Source of the DNA: CAVXHQ01 sp963761735
GTDB taxonomy: Bacteria; Pseudomonadota; Alphaproteobacteria; Rhodobacterales; Rhodobacteraceae
NCBI GenBank assembly: GCA_963761735.1
Contig: CAVXHQ010000001.1
Span: 124,001-188,000 of the forward strand
Length of the DNA: 64,000 bases
Reading direction: 5' to 3'
Shown here: piece by piece, positions 27,922 through 38,000 of the stretch
Layout of the letters: each line of letters begins with the position of its first letter
How positions within the stretch are numbered: the stretch's first letter is position 1
Notes under the pieces: model-generated
Seen by the model: only the letters and a program-made list of their open reading frames with translations
Database searches by the model: none
Told to the model about the DNA's origin: nothing
Program-made: the position numbers and the translations under genes

Positions 27922-29605
27922 TCAGGCATCGCCCCCGTTGAGGTAGGCGGCACGGGGTTCCGTCCATGCGCAACCGAAATCCAGCCAGCATCGGTAGGAC
28001 ACACCAAGCGTGTTCCACGAGTCCTGCCGTTGGACCTGCGGACCGGGCGCACTGGCGAGATAGCCAAATACCATCCCGGCGAGGCGGGCCGGGTCGCTGA
28101 AGACCCACCACGCCTCGGAATCGCCAAGGCGCGGCTCCACCAGCAAGGACAGGCGGGCCATGCCCGATTGCGCATCGCCGACGGTCGCCGGATAGATGGA
28201 CGCAAGGAACCGTTCGGCGGCTGCCTCACCAGCGGGGCCGACCAGAAGGTAGCGGGGGCTGGCACTGACCAGAGTCCGACCGTCGAGTTCGACATAGCCG
28301 CGCATGGCCTTGCGGGCGTCGTCCAGAGCGCCAACATCGCCTGCGCTGCCCAGCGACGTGCCGACGGCGGCGATGTTGCCCCGGCTGGCGTGAAAGACGG
28401 CGGTGCCATCCTTCATGACCGGATTGCTGGTCAAGGTCGTGACCATCTCTGCGGCCTCAGTATCCGCCGCAGACTGGCCGAACGCCGCCGACATATCGCC
28501 CAGCATCCCCAGATCGTCGTTCACCAGAAGTTCGCGGGTCACGTCGATACGGCGGGCAAAGGTCGAAAGTCGGAAGGACTCGCTCGCTTCCGCGCGACTG
28601 GTCGCTTGGATTTCCCCGGCTTCGGTGAGCGGCTCCAATCGTCCAAGTTCGCCAAGGCGCACCGACGATCCGGGCTTGAAGTCGCGCATATTGCGCTGCC
28701 GGGAGATGGTCTTCAGCGGGCTTTCGGCCACGCGGAAGTTGGCGAGGGCGACCTTGCTGATAGAGTTTTCCAGAAGCGCCGGGAAATCGGAGGTCGTGTG
28801 CGCAGCCCGGGCGAACGTTTCATCGGTCGAAAGACCTTTCGCGGTCTGGCCCGTGCGGGCGATCGCGTCCCGGGCGAAGTCCAGAGCGGAATGGCCCAGA
28901 AACTCGCGGCTCGCCTCGGGCAGTTCGCCGCCCGCCATGCGGAAGACCAGAGCATCGGTCTGCCTGCGAAGGATTGTCGCCGGGTCATCGTTCTGAGGCT
29001 GGTGCGAACGGATGATCGGGGTCGTGCTGCGGCGGGTCTGCATGTGATCGAAGACCTCGGCTTTCGCGCGGGTCATGTCGGCCCCGGCGTCGATAAGCTG
29101 GTCTGCGACCTCAGCGCCAAGACCGGCAGACCGGACAAGGGTGCGGATATCGCTGCGCCGGGTGGCCTCTTCGGCCTCGGGCGTGATCGTCTCGATAGGA
29201 TCGGGCATGGGGGACTCCTCTTGCTGCCTGATTTGCGCGGCGGGGTCCGCCGGGTTGCTGGTGAGGGTGACTTCGGTGAGGGACCATGCGGTCGCGTGCT
29301 TGACGCGCCCGGTAGGCCCGGTGGTTTCGGCCCAGCCCGCCACGCGGTAGCCAATGCTGACACCTGTGACGGACTGGTCTGCGATCCGCTGGCCGATACC
29401 GGCAGCATCTTCGGCAGAGGTGAGGACCAGAGCGGCAACGAGCGTGTTGCCTTCGGTCGAAACGGATTCCACGCGCCCGATCACGTCGCGGACAGAGTTG
29501 GTCCGGTGCGAGTTCGAGCAATGCCAGTCGCGCCCCGGACGGGACGTAGGCGGCGACGGGCAGCACTTCGAGATAAGGGCCACGGGCGTCCCGCCGCTGC
29601 ACGGG
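27922..29605 (-). pseudogene. Prohead protease-major capsid fusion, 5'-truncated and frameshifted
   Basis: A single frame codes first for the end of a Mu-like/HK97-like prohead protease (GTLVAALV-type region, VTGVSIGYRVAGWAE, WSLTEVTLTSNPADP) and then for a full major capsid protein of about 400 residues (SDFPALLENSISKVALANFR, FARRIDVTRELLVNDDLGML, YLLVGPAGEAAAERFL). The protease N-terminus is lost. RRDARGPYLEVLPVAAYVPS lies in another frame because of one extra base at 29500, and before that homology stops at the terminase junction. It cannot make an active protease. Confidence 0.75.
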
Positions 29606-29610
29606 TGGCT

Positions 29611-30035
29611 ACTCGACTCTCCTGACCGCCGCCGTCGCTGCCTTCGCCTCGAACGATCCGTCGCCGATCTTGGCCCTCCTGCCGACCGTGGACGACTGCC
29701 GGAACTTCGTCGTCCATAGCCTCGAACCAGTGGCAGAGGTTACGCCCGCTCTTGCAGGTTTCTTTGCCGACGAAACCGTGTCTGGCAGGAACACGCTTCT
29801 GCAAAAGCGTTTCCCCGGGGGCAGCCTGAAGGTTATCAGCGCCCGTTCCCCCCGGTCCCTGAGGGCGCACACCACCCGCGTCCTGTTGTGTGACGAAATC
29901 GACGGTATGGAAATCACCGCAGAGGGCAACCCGCTGCTTTTGGCAGAGAAGCGGACCCTCAGCTACAGCGACAGGAAGATTGTCTGCGGCTCAACTCCGA
30001 CCGACGAGTTCACGTCCCTGATCCTTCAGGAAGGG
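29611..30035 (+). pseudogene. Phage terminase large subunit (GpA type), internal fragment
   Basis: About 140 residues from just after Walker A (TLLTAAVAAFASNDPSPILA) through FPGGSLKVISARSPRSLRAH and VLLCDEIDGMEITAEGNPLL (Walker B DEID) to DRKIVCGSTPTDEFTS. Both ends are missing. It lies on the plus strand, opposite to the capsid, gpW and integrase genes, so it was inverted relative to the head operon. Confidence 0.8.
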
Positions 30036-30036
30036 T

Positions 30037-30108
30037 CAGGCGCGGCGGCGGGCGCAGGGCGGCGAAAGCATCGTGGCGCAGGGTGGCGAAACGCGGATCA
30101 ATGGTCAT
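30037..30108 (-). pseudogene. Possible terminase N-terminal stub
   Basis: Minus-strand MTIDPRFATLRHDAFAALRP followed by PPRLTLPE resembles the first 25 residues of GpA-type terminases, then runs into the inverted terminase fragment. If right, one terminase gene has its start on one strand and its middle on the other. The match is short. Confidence 0.3.
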
Positions 30109-30226
30109 CGGGCGACCCCTCAAAAACGGCATCAGGAGCGCCGTTGTCGTCGTCGGCTACATCGGGTCGCGGAAGGCCCGAGTCATCTACCAGCGACGAT
30201 CCTGTAGATTGTGCGGCGGGGTCTAG

Positions 30227-31239
30227 GTGTTTGATCCCACGGTTTGATGGTGTGATCCTTTCGTTGGAATGGAAGGAAGCATTATGGGACAAGTTCGTCA
30301 CGGGAGCGCCACGACCACGCACGCCGTCAGAGCAGCAATACAGCGATCGCAAGCTTCGCTCTCGCAGTTGAGCCAAGAGCTTGGGATCAATCCCAAGACG
30401 GTCGCAAAGTGGCGCAGGCGGGCGACGGTTGAGGATATGAAGACGGGGCCGAGAGAGCCGCGCTCGACGGTTCTGACCGAGACAGAGGAGGCGATGATCG
30501 TCGCCTTTCGACGCCATACGCTGCTGCCGCTGGACGATTGCCTTTATGCCCTGCAACCGACGATCCCGCACCTGACGCGGTCGGCCCTGCACCGGTGCTT
30601 GCAGCGGCACGGCATATCCCGCCTGCCGGACGTCGAGGGGGACAAACCGAAGCGACAGAAATTCAAGCGCTATCCGATCGGCTTCTTTCATATCGACATT
30701 GCGGAGGTGCAGACCGCGGAAGGAAAGCTCTACCTCTTCGTGGGCATTGACCGGACCAGCAAGTTTGCCGTGACCCAGCTCGTTGAGAAAGCCGACCGGA
30801 AGACGGCGTGGGAGTTCCTCCAGCACATGCTCGAGGCCGTGCCGTATCACGTCCACACCATCCTGACGGACAACGGCATCCAGTTCGCCGAGCAGCCGCG
30901 GAACAGGAACACGGCATACTCGCGGCAGATGCGCTTCGACATGATCTGCGAGGCCAACGGGATCGAGCACCGCCTGACAAAGCCAAACCATCCGTGGACC
31001 AATGGCCAGGTCGAGCGAATGAACCGAACGATCAAGGAGGCGACCGTGAAGCGTTACCATTACGACAGCCACGATCAGCTGCGCACCCACCTTGGTGACT
31101 TCATGGCAGCCTACAACTACGCGCGAAGGCTCAAGACCCTCGGCGGCCTCACGCCCTACGAATACATCTGCAAGATCTGGACATCCGAGCCGGACAGATT
31201 CATCCTAAATCCGACCCACCAGATGCCGGGACTGAACAC
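30227..31239 (+). mobile_element. IS481-family insertion sequence
   Basis: One transposase gene bounded by imperfect inverted ends: gtgtttgatcccacgg at 30227 and, on the minus strand, gtgttcagtcccggca reading from 31239. The left flank is phage DNA and the right flank is the interior of an IS66 tnpC, so no target duplication is expected or visible. Ends are good to a few bases only. Confidence 0.65.
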
Positions 31240-31243
31240 ATAG
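30284..31243 (+). CDS. IS481 family transposase
   Basis: 319 aa DDE enzyme. N-terminal HTH SLSQLSQELGINPKTVAKWR; RNase H-like core with first Asp in FFHIDIAEVQTAEGKLYLFV, second in HTILTDNGIQF, and Glu in NGQVERMNRTIKEATVKRYH. Closing GGLTPYEYICKIWTSEPDRF is the usual IS481 C-terminus. ATG at 30284 follows GGAAGGAAG. Seems intact and possibly active. Confidence 0.9.
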   Translation: MGQVRHGSATTTHAVRAAIQRSQASLSQLSQELGINPKTVAKWRRRATVEDMKTGPREPRSTVLTETEEAMIVAFRRHTLLPLDDCLYALQPTIPHLTRSALHRCLQRHGISRLPDVEGDKPKRQKFKRYPIGFFHIDIAEVQTAEGKLYLFVGIDRTSKFAVTQLVEKADRKTAWEFLQHMLEAVPYHVHTILTDNGIQFAEQPRNRNTAYSRQMRFDMICEANGIEHRLTKPNHPWTNGQVERMNRTIKEATVKRYHYDSHDQLRTHLGDFMAAYNYARRLKTLGGLTPYEYICKIWTSEPDRFILNPTHQMPGLNT

Positions 31244-32448
31244 CGGATCGCCGCGGCCAATGGCGACTTGCCGGAAATGGATGGCAGCTGGAGGTGCAGC
31301 CAGACCTCAAGATCATCGAAGATGGGCTTCGCTTTCGCCTGCCTGATCTCGACCCGCCTGTCCGGCGGTGATCCCCGCGCCTCTTTCTCGACTGCGTAGA
31401 GGTAGGCGATGCGTTTGATCGCCTCGTCGGCGATGGCAGAGCCCTGCGCCCGATGGACATCGACGAACTTGCGCCTGACATGGGCCATGCAAGCGACCTC
31501 GCGGATGTCGCCGGACCGGTAGAGGTCCTCGAACCCGGCGTATCCATCCGCATGCATCCAGCCGCGATATCCTGACAGGTGATCCTTTGGGTGCTGGCCC
31601 TTCCGGTCGGGCGAGAAGCGATACCAGCTGGCGGGCGCGGCATCCCCGCCCCAGGGCCGTTCGTCTCGCCCATAGGCCCAGAGCCGCGCTGTCGCGGTTT
31701 TTCCCATGCCGGGCGCCAGCATCTTCACCGGCGTGTCGTCTGCGAAGATGGCTTCGCCCGACAGCACATGTCGTCCGATGGCGTCGGCCAGCGGTTCAAG
31801 CAGCGCCGTCGACTTGCCGACCCAGTCGGCCAACGTCGAGCGGTCCAGGTCCAGCCCGTCGCGCTCGAAGATCTGGCTTTGACGATAGAGCGGCAAGTGG
31901 TCGGCGTATTTGGAGACCAGCACATGCGCCAGCAGACCTGGCCCGGGGCGCCCGCGCTCGATGGGGCGCGACGGCATGGGCGCTTGCGTGAAGGCCTCGC
32001 AGCCGGAACACGCAAAGCGCGGCCGCACGATGCGGTTCACGATGAACCGGCCGGGCACATACTCCAGCTCCTCGGTCACATCCTCGCCCAGACGGCGCAG
32101 TCGACCGCCGCACTTGGCGCAATCATCGCCGCCGGTCGTCAACTCGACTTCCATCCGCGGGATGTGATCCGGGATCGGACGGCGCTTCGGCTTGTCCTTC
32201 GGCTCCTCATCGGGAAGCCGCAGCTTGGCCGTCATCTTGGCGATCGAGATCTCGCTGGCTTCCAGTGCCAGCTGAAGCTGCTCGATAATCTCCGATGAGG
32301 CGCCGAACCGAGAGTTGCGGTGCCCGGCCAGCTGATGGCGCAGCTTCTCGATGAGCATCGCCTGCGACTTCACTTCGGCCAGCAAAAGGGCCGTGAAGCG
32401 GCGTAGTTCATCGGGATCTTCCGGCAGGGATTGGGCCACGTCAAGCAT
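31240..32448 (-). pseudogene. tnpC: IS66 transposase TnpC, 3'-truncated by IS481
   Basis: About 400 residues of a roughly 520-residue enzyme: coiled coil near the start (MLDVAQSLPEDPDELRRF), zinc-finger-like CAKCGGRLRRLGEDV and FACSGCEAF, then the DDE region (AIFADDTPVKMLAPGMGKT, GWMHADGYAGFEDLY, ACMAHVRRKFVDVH). After SPLAAAIRY the frame runs into IS481 DNA and stops at 31156. The C-terminal DDE Glu region is probably lost. Confidence 0.85.
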
Positions 32449-32507
32449 GCCAAACTATAGCAAAACATGGCTGCGGCGGGAATCCTGAATGCCCTCGACA
32501 GGGTAAT

Positions 32508-32789
32508 TTATCCTGCCTTGAGCGGCTTCCAGCTACGCTGCGGGGCCCGCCAGTCGATGCCCTCCAGGAGCATCGCCAACTGCGCCGCCGTCAGGGAGAT
32601 CTTACCCTCCTTCGCCGACGGCCAGACGAACCGGCCCTTCTCAAGGCGCTTCGAGAACAAGCACGCGCCCTGGCCATCCCACCAGATGATCTTGATCAGA
32701 TCGCCACGCCGCCCGCGGAACACAAACAGGTGGCCAGCGAACGGGTCCTGCTTCAGCGCCGTCTCAGCTTGAGCCGCCAGCGTCGTGAA
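32508..32789 (-). pseudogene. tnpB: IS66 TnpB, 5'-truncated
   Basis: Canonical from FTTLAAQAETALKQDPFAGH through FVFRGRRGDLIKIIWWDGQG and ACLFSKRLEKGRFVWP to the terminal RSWKPLKAG. The first 25 residues or so are replaced by reading into the neighbouring oxidoreductase gene, so the start is gone. Confidence 0.8.
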
Positions 32790-33821
32790 CTGCCCGATTA
32801 CATCGCGACGCAACCCGACCCGAGCTTTGGCGGCCAGTTGCAGGATTTCGGCCTGCCGGGCCATGCCGCCGAATACCGGTTGCAGATCGACTATGAAGAG
32901 ATGGAGATTGCCCTGTCAGGTGGCGAGACGGCGTCTCTGCGCGCGCCCACCTATACCGCCGCCGATCTGGGCTATGGCCCGCTGCGTCCGGACGCGATGC
33001 TAAACCCGCGGGTCGCACCCCAGATGATCGGACTGGGCTTGCTCGAGGCGATTCCGGCGGCGGAAATCCTTGCGGGCGAAGACCCGGATGACGCCGATGG
33101 CGACCGTATCTCGGGGCGGGCCAACATCGTCTGGTCCGCCGAATTCGAACGCCCGATGCTGGGCCGGTTCGGATACAAGGCCGGAATGCCCTCGATCCGT
33201 GAGCAGACGGCCGCCGCCTTCGCGGGCGACATCGGCATCTCGTCACCGCTTTTCCCGCAGCCGTGGGGCGATTGCACGGACGCGCAGGCCGGGTGTGTCG
33301 CGGCGCGGCACGGCGACGAAGAAACCGGCGGCGGATTCGAGATCGACGAGACCGGCCTCGATCTCGTGACGTTCTACAGCCGCAACCTTGGCGTGCCGGC
33401 CCGGCGCGACGTGGACGACGCAGCGGTGTTGCGCGGCAAGGAGGTGTTCAACCTGACCGGCTGCGTATCCTGCCACATGCCCGCCTACGTCACCAACCGG
33501 CTTGAGGATCAGCCTGCGCAGAGCTTTCAGTTGATCTGGCCCTATACCGACCTGCTGCTGCACGACATGGGCGAGGGTCTGGCCGACGACCGGCCCGAAG
33601 CCCGCGCCACCGGCACCGAATGGCGCACGCCGCCGCTTTGGGGGATCGGGCTGACCGAACAGGTCAGCAGGCACACCTAATTGCTGCATGACGGGCGTGC
33701 GCGCTCCCTGATGGAAGCGGTGCTGTGGCATGGTGGCGAGGCACAGGCGTCGCGCGATGCAGGTGTCGATATGTCGCCGGAAGACCGCGCGGCCCTGTTA
33801 CGGTTTCTGGAAAGCCTATGA
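32790..33821 (+). pseudogene. Di-heme oxidoreductase (DUF1111, thiol oxidoreductase), truncated with internal stop
   Basis: The coding sequence picks up at ELPDYIATQPDPSFGGQLQD and runs through PRVAPQMIGLGLLEAIPAAE, NLTGCVSCHMPAY (heme c motif CVSCH) and LIWPYTDLLLHDMGEGLADD. After QVSRHT comes TAA at 33678-33680, where relatives have Tyr; the frame then continues LLHDGRARSLMEAVLWHGGE to the true stop at 33821. The N-terminal signal peptide and first heme site are deleted by the IS66. Family members are periplasmic cytochrome-c-like proteins found beside imelysins. Confidence 0.85.
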
Positions 33822-34771
33822 TGATGTCCATGCGAACGACCATTGCAGCCCAGATGATACTCCCCTGCGCCGCCCTTGCCGACGGCACCGCGGCTGTCGA
33901 GACGCTCGTGCGCCCGGGGTTCGCGGCGCTGGCCGATGAGGGCGCGGCCTTCGCAACGGTGGCATCGGCCACTTGCGATCCGCACGATGCCACCCTTCGC
34001 GCCGCCTTCGACGCATGGATCGCGGTGAGCCACTACCGCTTCGGCCCCAGTGAAGAGGACGACCGCGCCTTTGGGCTGGCCTACTGGCCGGACGCGCGGG
34101 GGGCAACGCCGCAAACGCTGGCCACGATGATCACGGACGAAGACCCGGCGGTGGACGACATCGCAAGCTATGCCGAGGTGTCCATCGCGGCACGCGGCTT
34201 TTATGCGCTGGAATTCCTGTTCTACGATCCGCGGTTCACGGACGCGCCGTCAGGCTATTCCTGCGCCCTGACCCGCGCCATCGCGACAGACATCGCGTCG
34301 ACGACGGCGGCACTGTCCGAGGAATGGCAAGACTATATGCCGTCCGAGCCGGATACAGCGCTTTACAACGCTCTGCTGACGGGCCTCGAATTTACGGCCG
34401 AAACCCGCATCGGCAGGCCGCTTGGAACCTTCGACCGCCCGAGGCCCGCTCGGGCGGAAGCCTGGCGGTCGGAACGCTCTTTGCACAACGTCGAACTGTC
34501 CCTGACCCTGAACGCCATGCGCGACCTGGCGTTGATCTTGGCATCCGGCTCCCCGGCGGCATCCGGACGTATTGTATCCGCTTTCAACCGGGCCATCGAG
34601 ACGGCATCAGACCTCGACGATCCGGTGTTCGCGGGTGTTGCGGACCCGCAGTCCCGGCTGAGGGTCGAAGTGCTGCAACAGCAGGTTCATTCCGCGCTCG
34701 GCGTCAGCCGCGAAGAGGTCGGCGCGCGTTTGGGGGTCGTGCAAGGATTTACCGCATTGGACGGCGACTGA
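33818..34771 (+). CDS. Imelysin family protein (peptidase M75 / iron-regulated)
   Basis: 317 aa. Signal peptide within MMMSMRTTIAAQMILPCAAL, cleavage near ADG, so periplasmic. The imelysin helical fold is recognisable in LRAAFDAWIAVSHYRFGPSE and AARGFYALEFLFYDPRF. The usual GxHxxE motif is GFYALE here, with Tyr in place of His. ATG at 33818 overlaps the stop of the di-heme gene, showing the original operon di-heme oxidoreductase - imelysin - DUF1513. Such clusters accompany iron uptake; with the upstream gene truncated, expression is doubtful. Confidence 0.85.
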   Translation: MMMSMRTTIAAQMILPCAALADGTAAVETLVRPGFAALADEGAAFATVASATCDPHDATLRAAFDAWIAVSHYRFGPSEEDDRAFGLAYWPDARGATPQTLATMITDEDPAVDDIASYAEVSIAARGFYALEFLFYDPRFTDAPSGYSCALTRAIATDIASTTAALSEEWQDYMPSEPDTALYNALLTGLEFTAETRIGRPLGTFDRPRPARAEAWRSERSLHNVELSLTLNAMRDLALILASGSPAASGRIVSAFNRAIETASDLDDPVFAGVADPQSRLRVEVLQQQVHSALGVSREEVGARLGVVQGFTALDGD

Positions 34772-34772
34772 C

Positions 34773-35857
34773 ATGACGACCCGCCGTACCTTCCTCGCCT
34801 CGCCTCGCTGCTGGCCGCAGGGTCCTTGCCATCTGTGTCCTGGGCCGACGCGGGCGGCCCCGACTATCTGGCAGCAGGTCTGGTCGGCGACACTGATTTC
34901 CACCTCTTCGGACTTAGCGCGTCGGGCGAAGAGGTCTTTCGCCCGCTACTGCCGGCCCGGGGGCACGCCGCCGCAGCACACCCACACCACCCCGAGGCGG
35001 TCGCATTCGCCCGACGCCCCGGCACCTTTGCCTGCGTGTTCGACTGCATCACGGGGCGCGAAATAGCCCGCTTGAGCGCGCCCGTGGAGCGGCATTTCTA
35101 CGGCCACGGCGCGTTTTCCGCCTTGGGCGACCTGTTGCTGACGACCGAGAACGCCTATCGGACGGGAGAGGGGCGCATCGGCATCTGGTCGCGCGCGCAG
35201 GGCTATGCGCGTGTCGCCGACATCGCGTCCGGCGGTATCGGCCCACACGACATCCTCCGGCTGCCGGGCAGCGACATCTTCGCCGTCGCCAACGGCGGCA
35301 TCCGCACCCATCCGGGCAGCGGCCGCGAACAGCTGAACCTCGACACCATGCAGCCGAACCTGACCTGTCTGCGGCTGGATGGCGCGCTGGTCGACAGGAT
35401 GGAACTCGCCACCGACCAGCGTCGCAATTCGATCCGACACCTGGCCGTGCGCGCCGACGGCACCGTCGCGTTCGCGATGCAATGGCAGGGCGAACCCGGT
35501 GAGGAGACCACGCTCGCAGGCCTCCACCGCATCGGCGAACGACCGTCCCTGCTTGGCCAGACCGACCTGACGCTCGCGCGTCTCGGCGGCTATGCCGGAA
35601 GCGTCGCCTTCGACGGTCCCGGCACGCAAGTCGCGATTTCATCGCCGCGCGGTGGTGTGGTGCAGATCTACGATACCGCATCCACCGACCGGTCTTCGAG
35701 CATCGACCCGATCGACGTATGCGGGCTTTCTACCGGGGCGGCAGGGATATTCTGCTCTACCGGCACCGGGGGGCTGCACGTCATCGGAGACCAGCCGACC
35801 GCCTTGCTCTCGCAATCCAATGTGAAATGGGACAATCACATCATCTCGCTCGGCTAG
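34773..35857 (+). pseudogene. DUF1513 protein with broken Tat signal (one-base deletion)
   Basis: The ATG at 34773 begins MTTRRTFLAS, a twin-arginine signal, but the frame shifts near 34802; from there the correct frame reads SLLAAGSLPSVSWADAGGPD and continues intact to 35857 as a beta-propeller-like DUF1513 protein (HPHHPEAVAFARRPGTFACV, FYGHGAFSALGDLLLTTENA, HDILRLPGSDIFAVANGGIR). Restoring one base gives 361 aa with a perfect Tat leader. The mature part without its leader would not be exported. Confidence 0.8.
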
Positions 35858-36551
35858 CCTTGGGCCGATGTGTTTTCAACGAGGCTTAGGCTGAAAATTC
35901 GACCGCTTGATTGCACAGGCCGACAGATCGCATCGACGACGCGAAAGGCGGTGAGCGCATTGTATTCACCAGCAAGTCTTTGATACTGCTTTGTTGCCTC
36001 GGGCTATCAACGGTGCCGTGCTGATGCGGACCGTCGACTGCAGTTTGGCATGTATACGACGGCAAACCGCCCTTGGCACCAAATTATTCTTGAAAATCCT
36101 TCGAATTATGGCTGGTTTGCATGGTGTCGCCTCAAGGGTTCTTTTGCTCAGGCATGCCGAGGCCAAGTGTCCCTGACGTCTATTGTTCGACACTTTTCGC
36201 TTTCTGAGCCGTGATGCCCCCGGCGCTTATGTGATGGCTGCGAAACGATTGGTTACTGAGCGTCTCGTGTTGCACTTTCGGATCGCGGCGCAGGGACATG
36301 GGCGGCAAGGTGCGATGTCGTGCGACTGACCTGGACCTTCGGCCAGGAAGGGCTGGATCCGTTTGAAATGTTGATCTCGTTGCAGAAAATCGCCAGGCAC
36401 GCCTGCCGGACGAACCCGATCGGCAATCTTCTGCGCGGGATCAACGTGGCACGCGACCCGATCATGGCCGTCGATAAGCCGCCAGATTTCTGCCACATCA
36501 CCCTACGGCTTTCGAGGTCCGAAGCCGTTGTTACATTTATCCGACAGCGGC
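35858..36551. other. Non-coding or degenerate stretch
   Basis: Nearly 700 bases between the DUF1513 gene and guaB. Open frames here are short and lack ribosome sites and recognisable motifs. Local composition is less GC-rich than the flanks. Probably the right-hand edge of the accessory region; no copy of the tRNA-Phe 3' end is visible. Confidence 0.5.
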
Positions 36552-38000
36552 CTAGCCAACCCGATAGTTGGGAGATTCCCGTGTGATCTGCACGTCATGC
36601 ACGTGGCTTTCCGTCAGGCCCGCGCCCGTGATCTTGACGAAGGTGCAGTCGTGGCGCATCCGCTCGACCGTGGCGCAGCCGGTGTATCCCATTGCCGCCC
36701 GCAAACCGCCGACGAGCTGGTGGACGACCGCGCCCGCGCTGCCCTTGTAGGGGACCTGACCTTCGATACCTTCGGGCACCAGCTTGTCGCTGGCCGCGTC
36801 GGATTGGAAATAGCGGTCGGCAGAGCCGCGCGCCATCGCCCCGAGGCTGCCCATGCCGCGATAGCTCTTGTAGCTGCGGCCCTGGTACAGGATGACCTCG
36901 CCGGGGCTTTCGTCCGTACCGGCGATCATCGAGCCGACCATGGCGCAGGACGCACCCGCCGCGATCGCCTTGGCGAAATCGCCTGAAAATTTGATCCCGC
37001 CGTCCGCGATTACCGGCGTGTCGCCAGCCGCCGCCGCGCAATCCATGATCGCCGTCAGCTGCGGCACGCCAACGCCCGCCACCATCCGCGTGGTGCAGAT
37101 GCTGCCCGGCCCGATCCCGACCTTCACCGCGTCGGCGCCCGCGCCGATCAGGGCGCGCGTCGCCTCGCCGGTGGCGACATTGCCTGCGATCACCTGAACT
37201 TCGTTCGACAACGCCTTGAGGCGGCTCACAGCTTTGGCCACGCCTTCGGAATGGCCGTGGGCGGTGTCGATCACCACGATGTCGACGCCGGCATCCACCA
37301 GCGCCTCGGAGCGCGCAAAGCCTGCGTCCCCCACGGTCGTCGCCGCCGCCACGCGCAACCGGCCCAGCGGGTCCATGCAGGCGTCGGGGTTCAGCACGGC
37401 CTGCTCGCTGTCCTTGAGCGTCAGCAGCCCTGTCAGCTTGCCCGCCGCATCCGTCACCAGCAGCTTTTCGATGCGCCGCGCCTTCATCAGGCTGCGCGCC
37501 TCGTCGAGGTCGGCGGGTTCCTGCAGGATCGCCAGATCCCGGGTCGTCATCATCACGCTGACCGGCGTTGCGTCATCGGTGGCGAACCGCATGTCGCGAT
37601 TGGTGACGATGCCCACGACGCGGCCACCGGGGCCGACGACCGGAAAGCCGGTGACACGATAGCGCTCCATCAGCACGCGGGCGTCCGCAAGCGTCTGGTC
37701 GGGCGTCAGGGTGATGGGTTTGTACACGATACCGGAGACGAACCGTTTGACCCGGCGCACTTCTTCGGCCTGTGCGGCGATGTCAAGGTTGCGGTGGATC
37801 ACGCCGATGCCGCCCGCCTGTGCCATGGCAATCGCCATGCGGCCTTCGGTCACGGTATCCATCGCCGAGGACATCAGCGGGATGTTCATCGTCACCGACC
37901 GGGTGGCGCGGGTGCGGGTGTCGGCCGTCGAGGGCAGCACGCTTGACGCGGCGGGCACCAGCAGCACGTCGTCGAACGTCAGGGCCTCACGAATTTCCAT
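36552..38000 (-). CDS. guaB: IMP dehydrogenase
   Basis: 482 aa. It oxidises IMP to XMP, the committed step to GMP. N-terminal EALTFDDVLLVPAASSVLPS, a CBS-domain pair around residues 95-205, the catalytic loop GIGPGSICTTRMVAGVGVPQ with the active Cys near 300, and the YRGMGSLGAM flap. ATG at 38000. It is divergent from the ASKHA gene across a gap of about 205 bases that should hold both promoters. Confidence 0.97.
   Translation of the reverse strand: MEIREALTFDDVLLVPAASSVLPSTADTRTRATRSVTMNIPLMSSAMDTVTEGRMAIAMAQAGGIGVIHRNLDIAAQAEEVRRVKRFVSGIVYKPITLTPDQTLADARVLMERYRVTGFPVVGPGGRVVGIVTNRDMRFATDDATPVSVMMTTRDLAILQEPADLDEARSLMKARRIEKLLVTDAAGKLTGLLTLKDSEQAVLNPDACMDPLGRLRVAAATTVGDAGFARSEALVDAGVDIVVIDTAHGHSEGVAKAVSRLKALSNEVQVIAGNVATGEATRALIGAGADAVKVGIGPGSICTTRMVAGVGVPQLTAIMDCAAAAGDTPVIADGGIKFSGDFAKAIAAGASCAMVGSMIAGTDESPGEVILYQGRSYKSYRGMGSLGAMARGSADRYFQSDAASDKLVPEGIEGQVPYKGSAGAVVHQLVGGLRAAMGYTGCATVERMRHDCTFVKITGAGLTESHVHDVQITRESPNYRVG

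Larger units (their letters stand above)
31240..32789 (-). mobile_element. IS66-family element, truncated at both ends
   Basis: Minus-strand tnpB (5' part missing) and tnpC (3' end missing). The right edge at 32789 abuts a di-heme oxidoreductase fragment; the left is cut by IS481. tnpA is absent. The tnpB sequence differs clearly from that of the IS66 at 14.2-15.3 kb, so it is a different IS66 subtype rather than a recent copy. Confidence 0.75.

Noticed and set aside
25745..36551. A second copy of the tRNA-Phe 3' end as attR
   Set aside because: I scanned for the TTCGATTCC and CCTGGGCACCA parts and saw no copy in the accessory region; it may be deleted or lie outside.
35966..36586. Several 60-90-codon frames before guaB
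   Set aside because: No motifs, weak starts and overlapping frames on both strands; composition suggests degenerate DNA.
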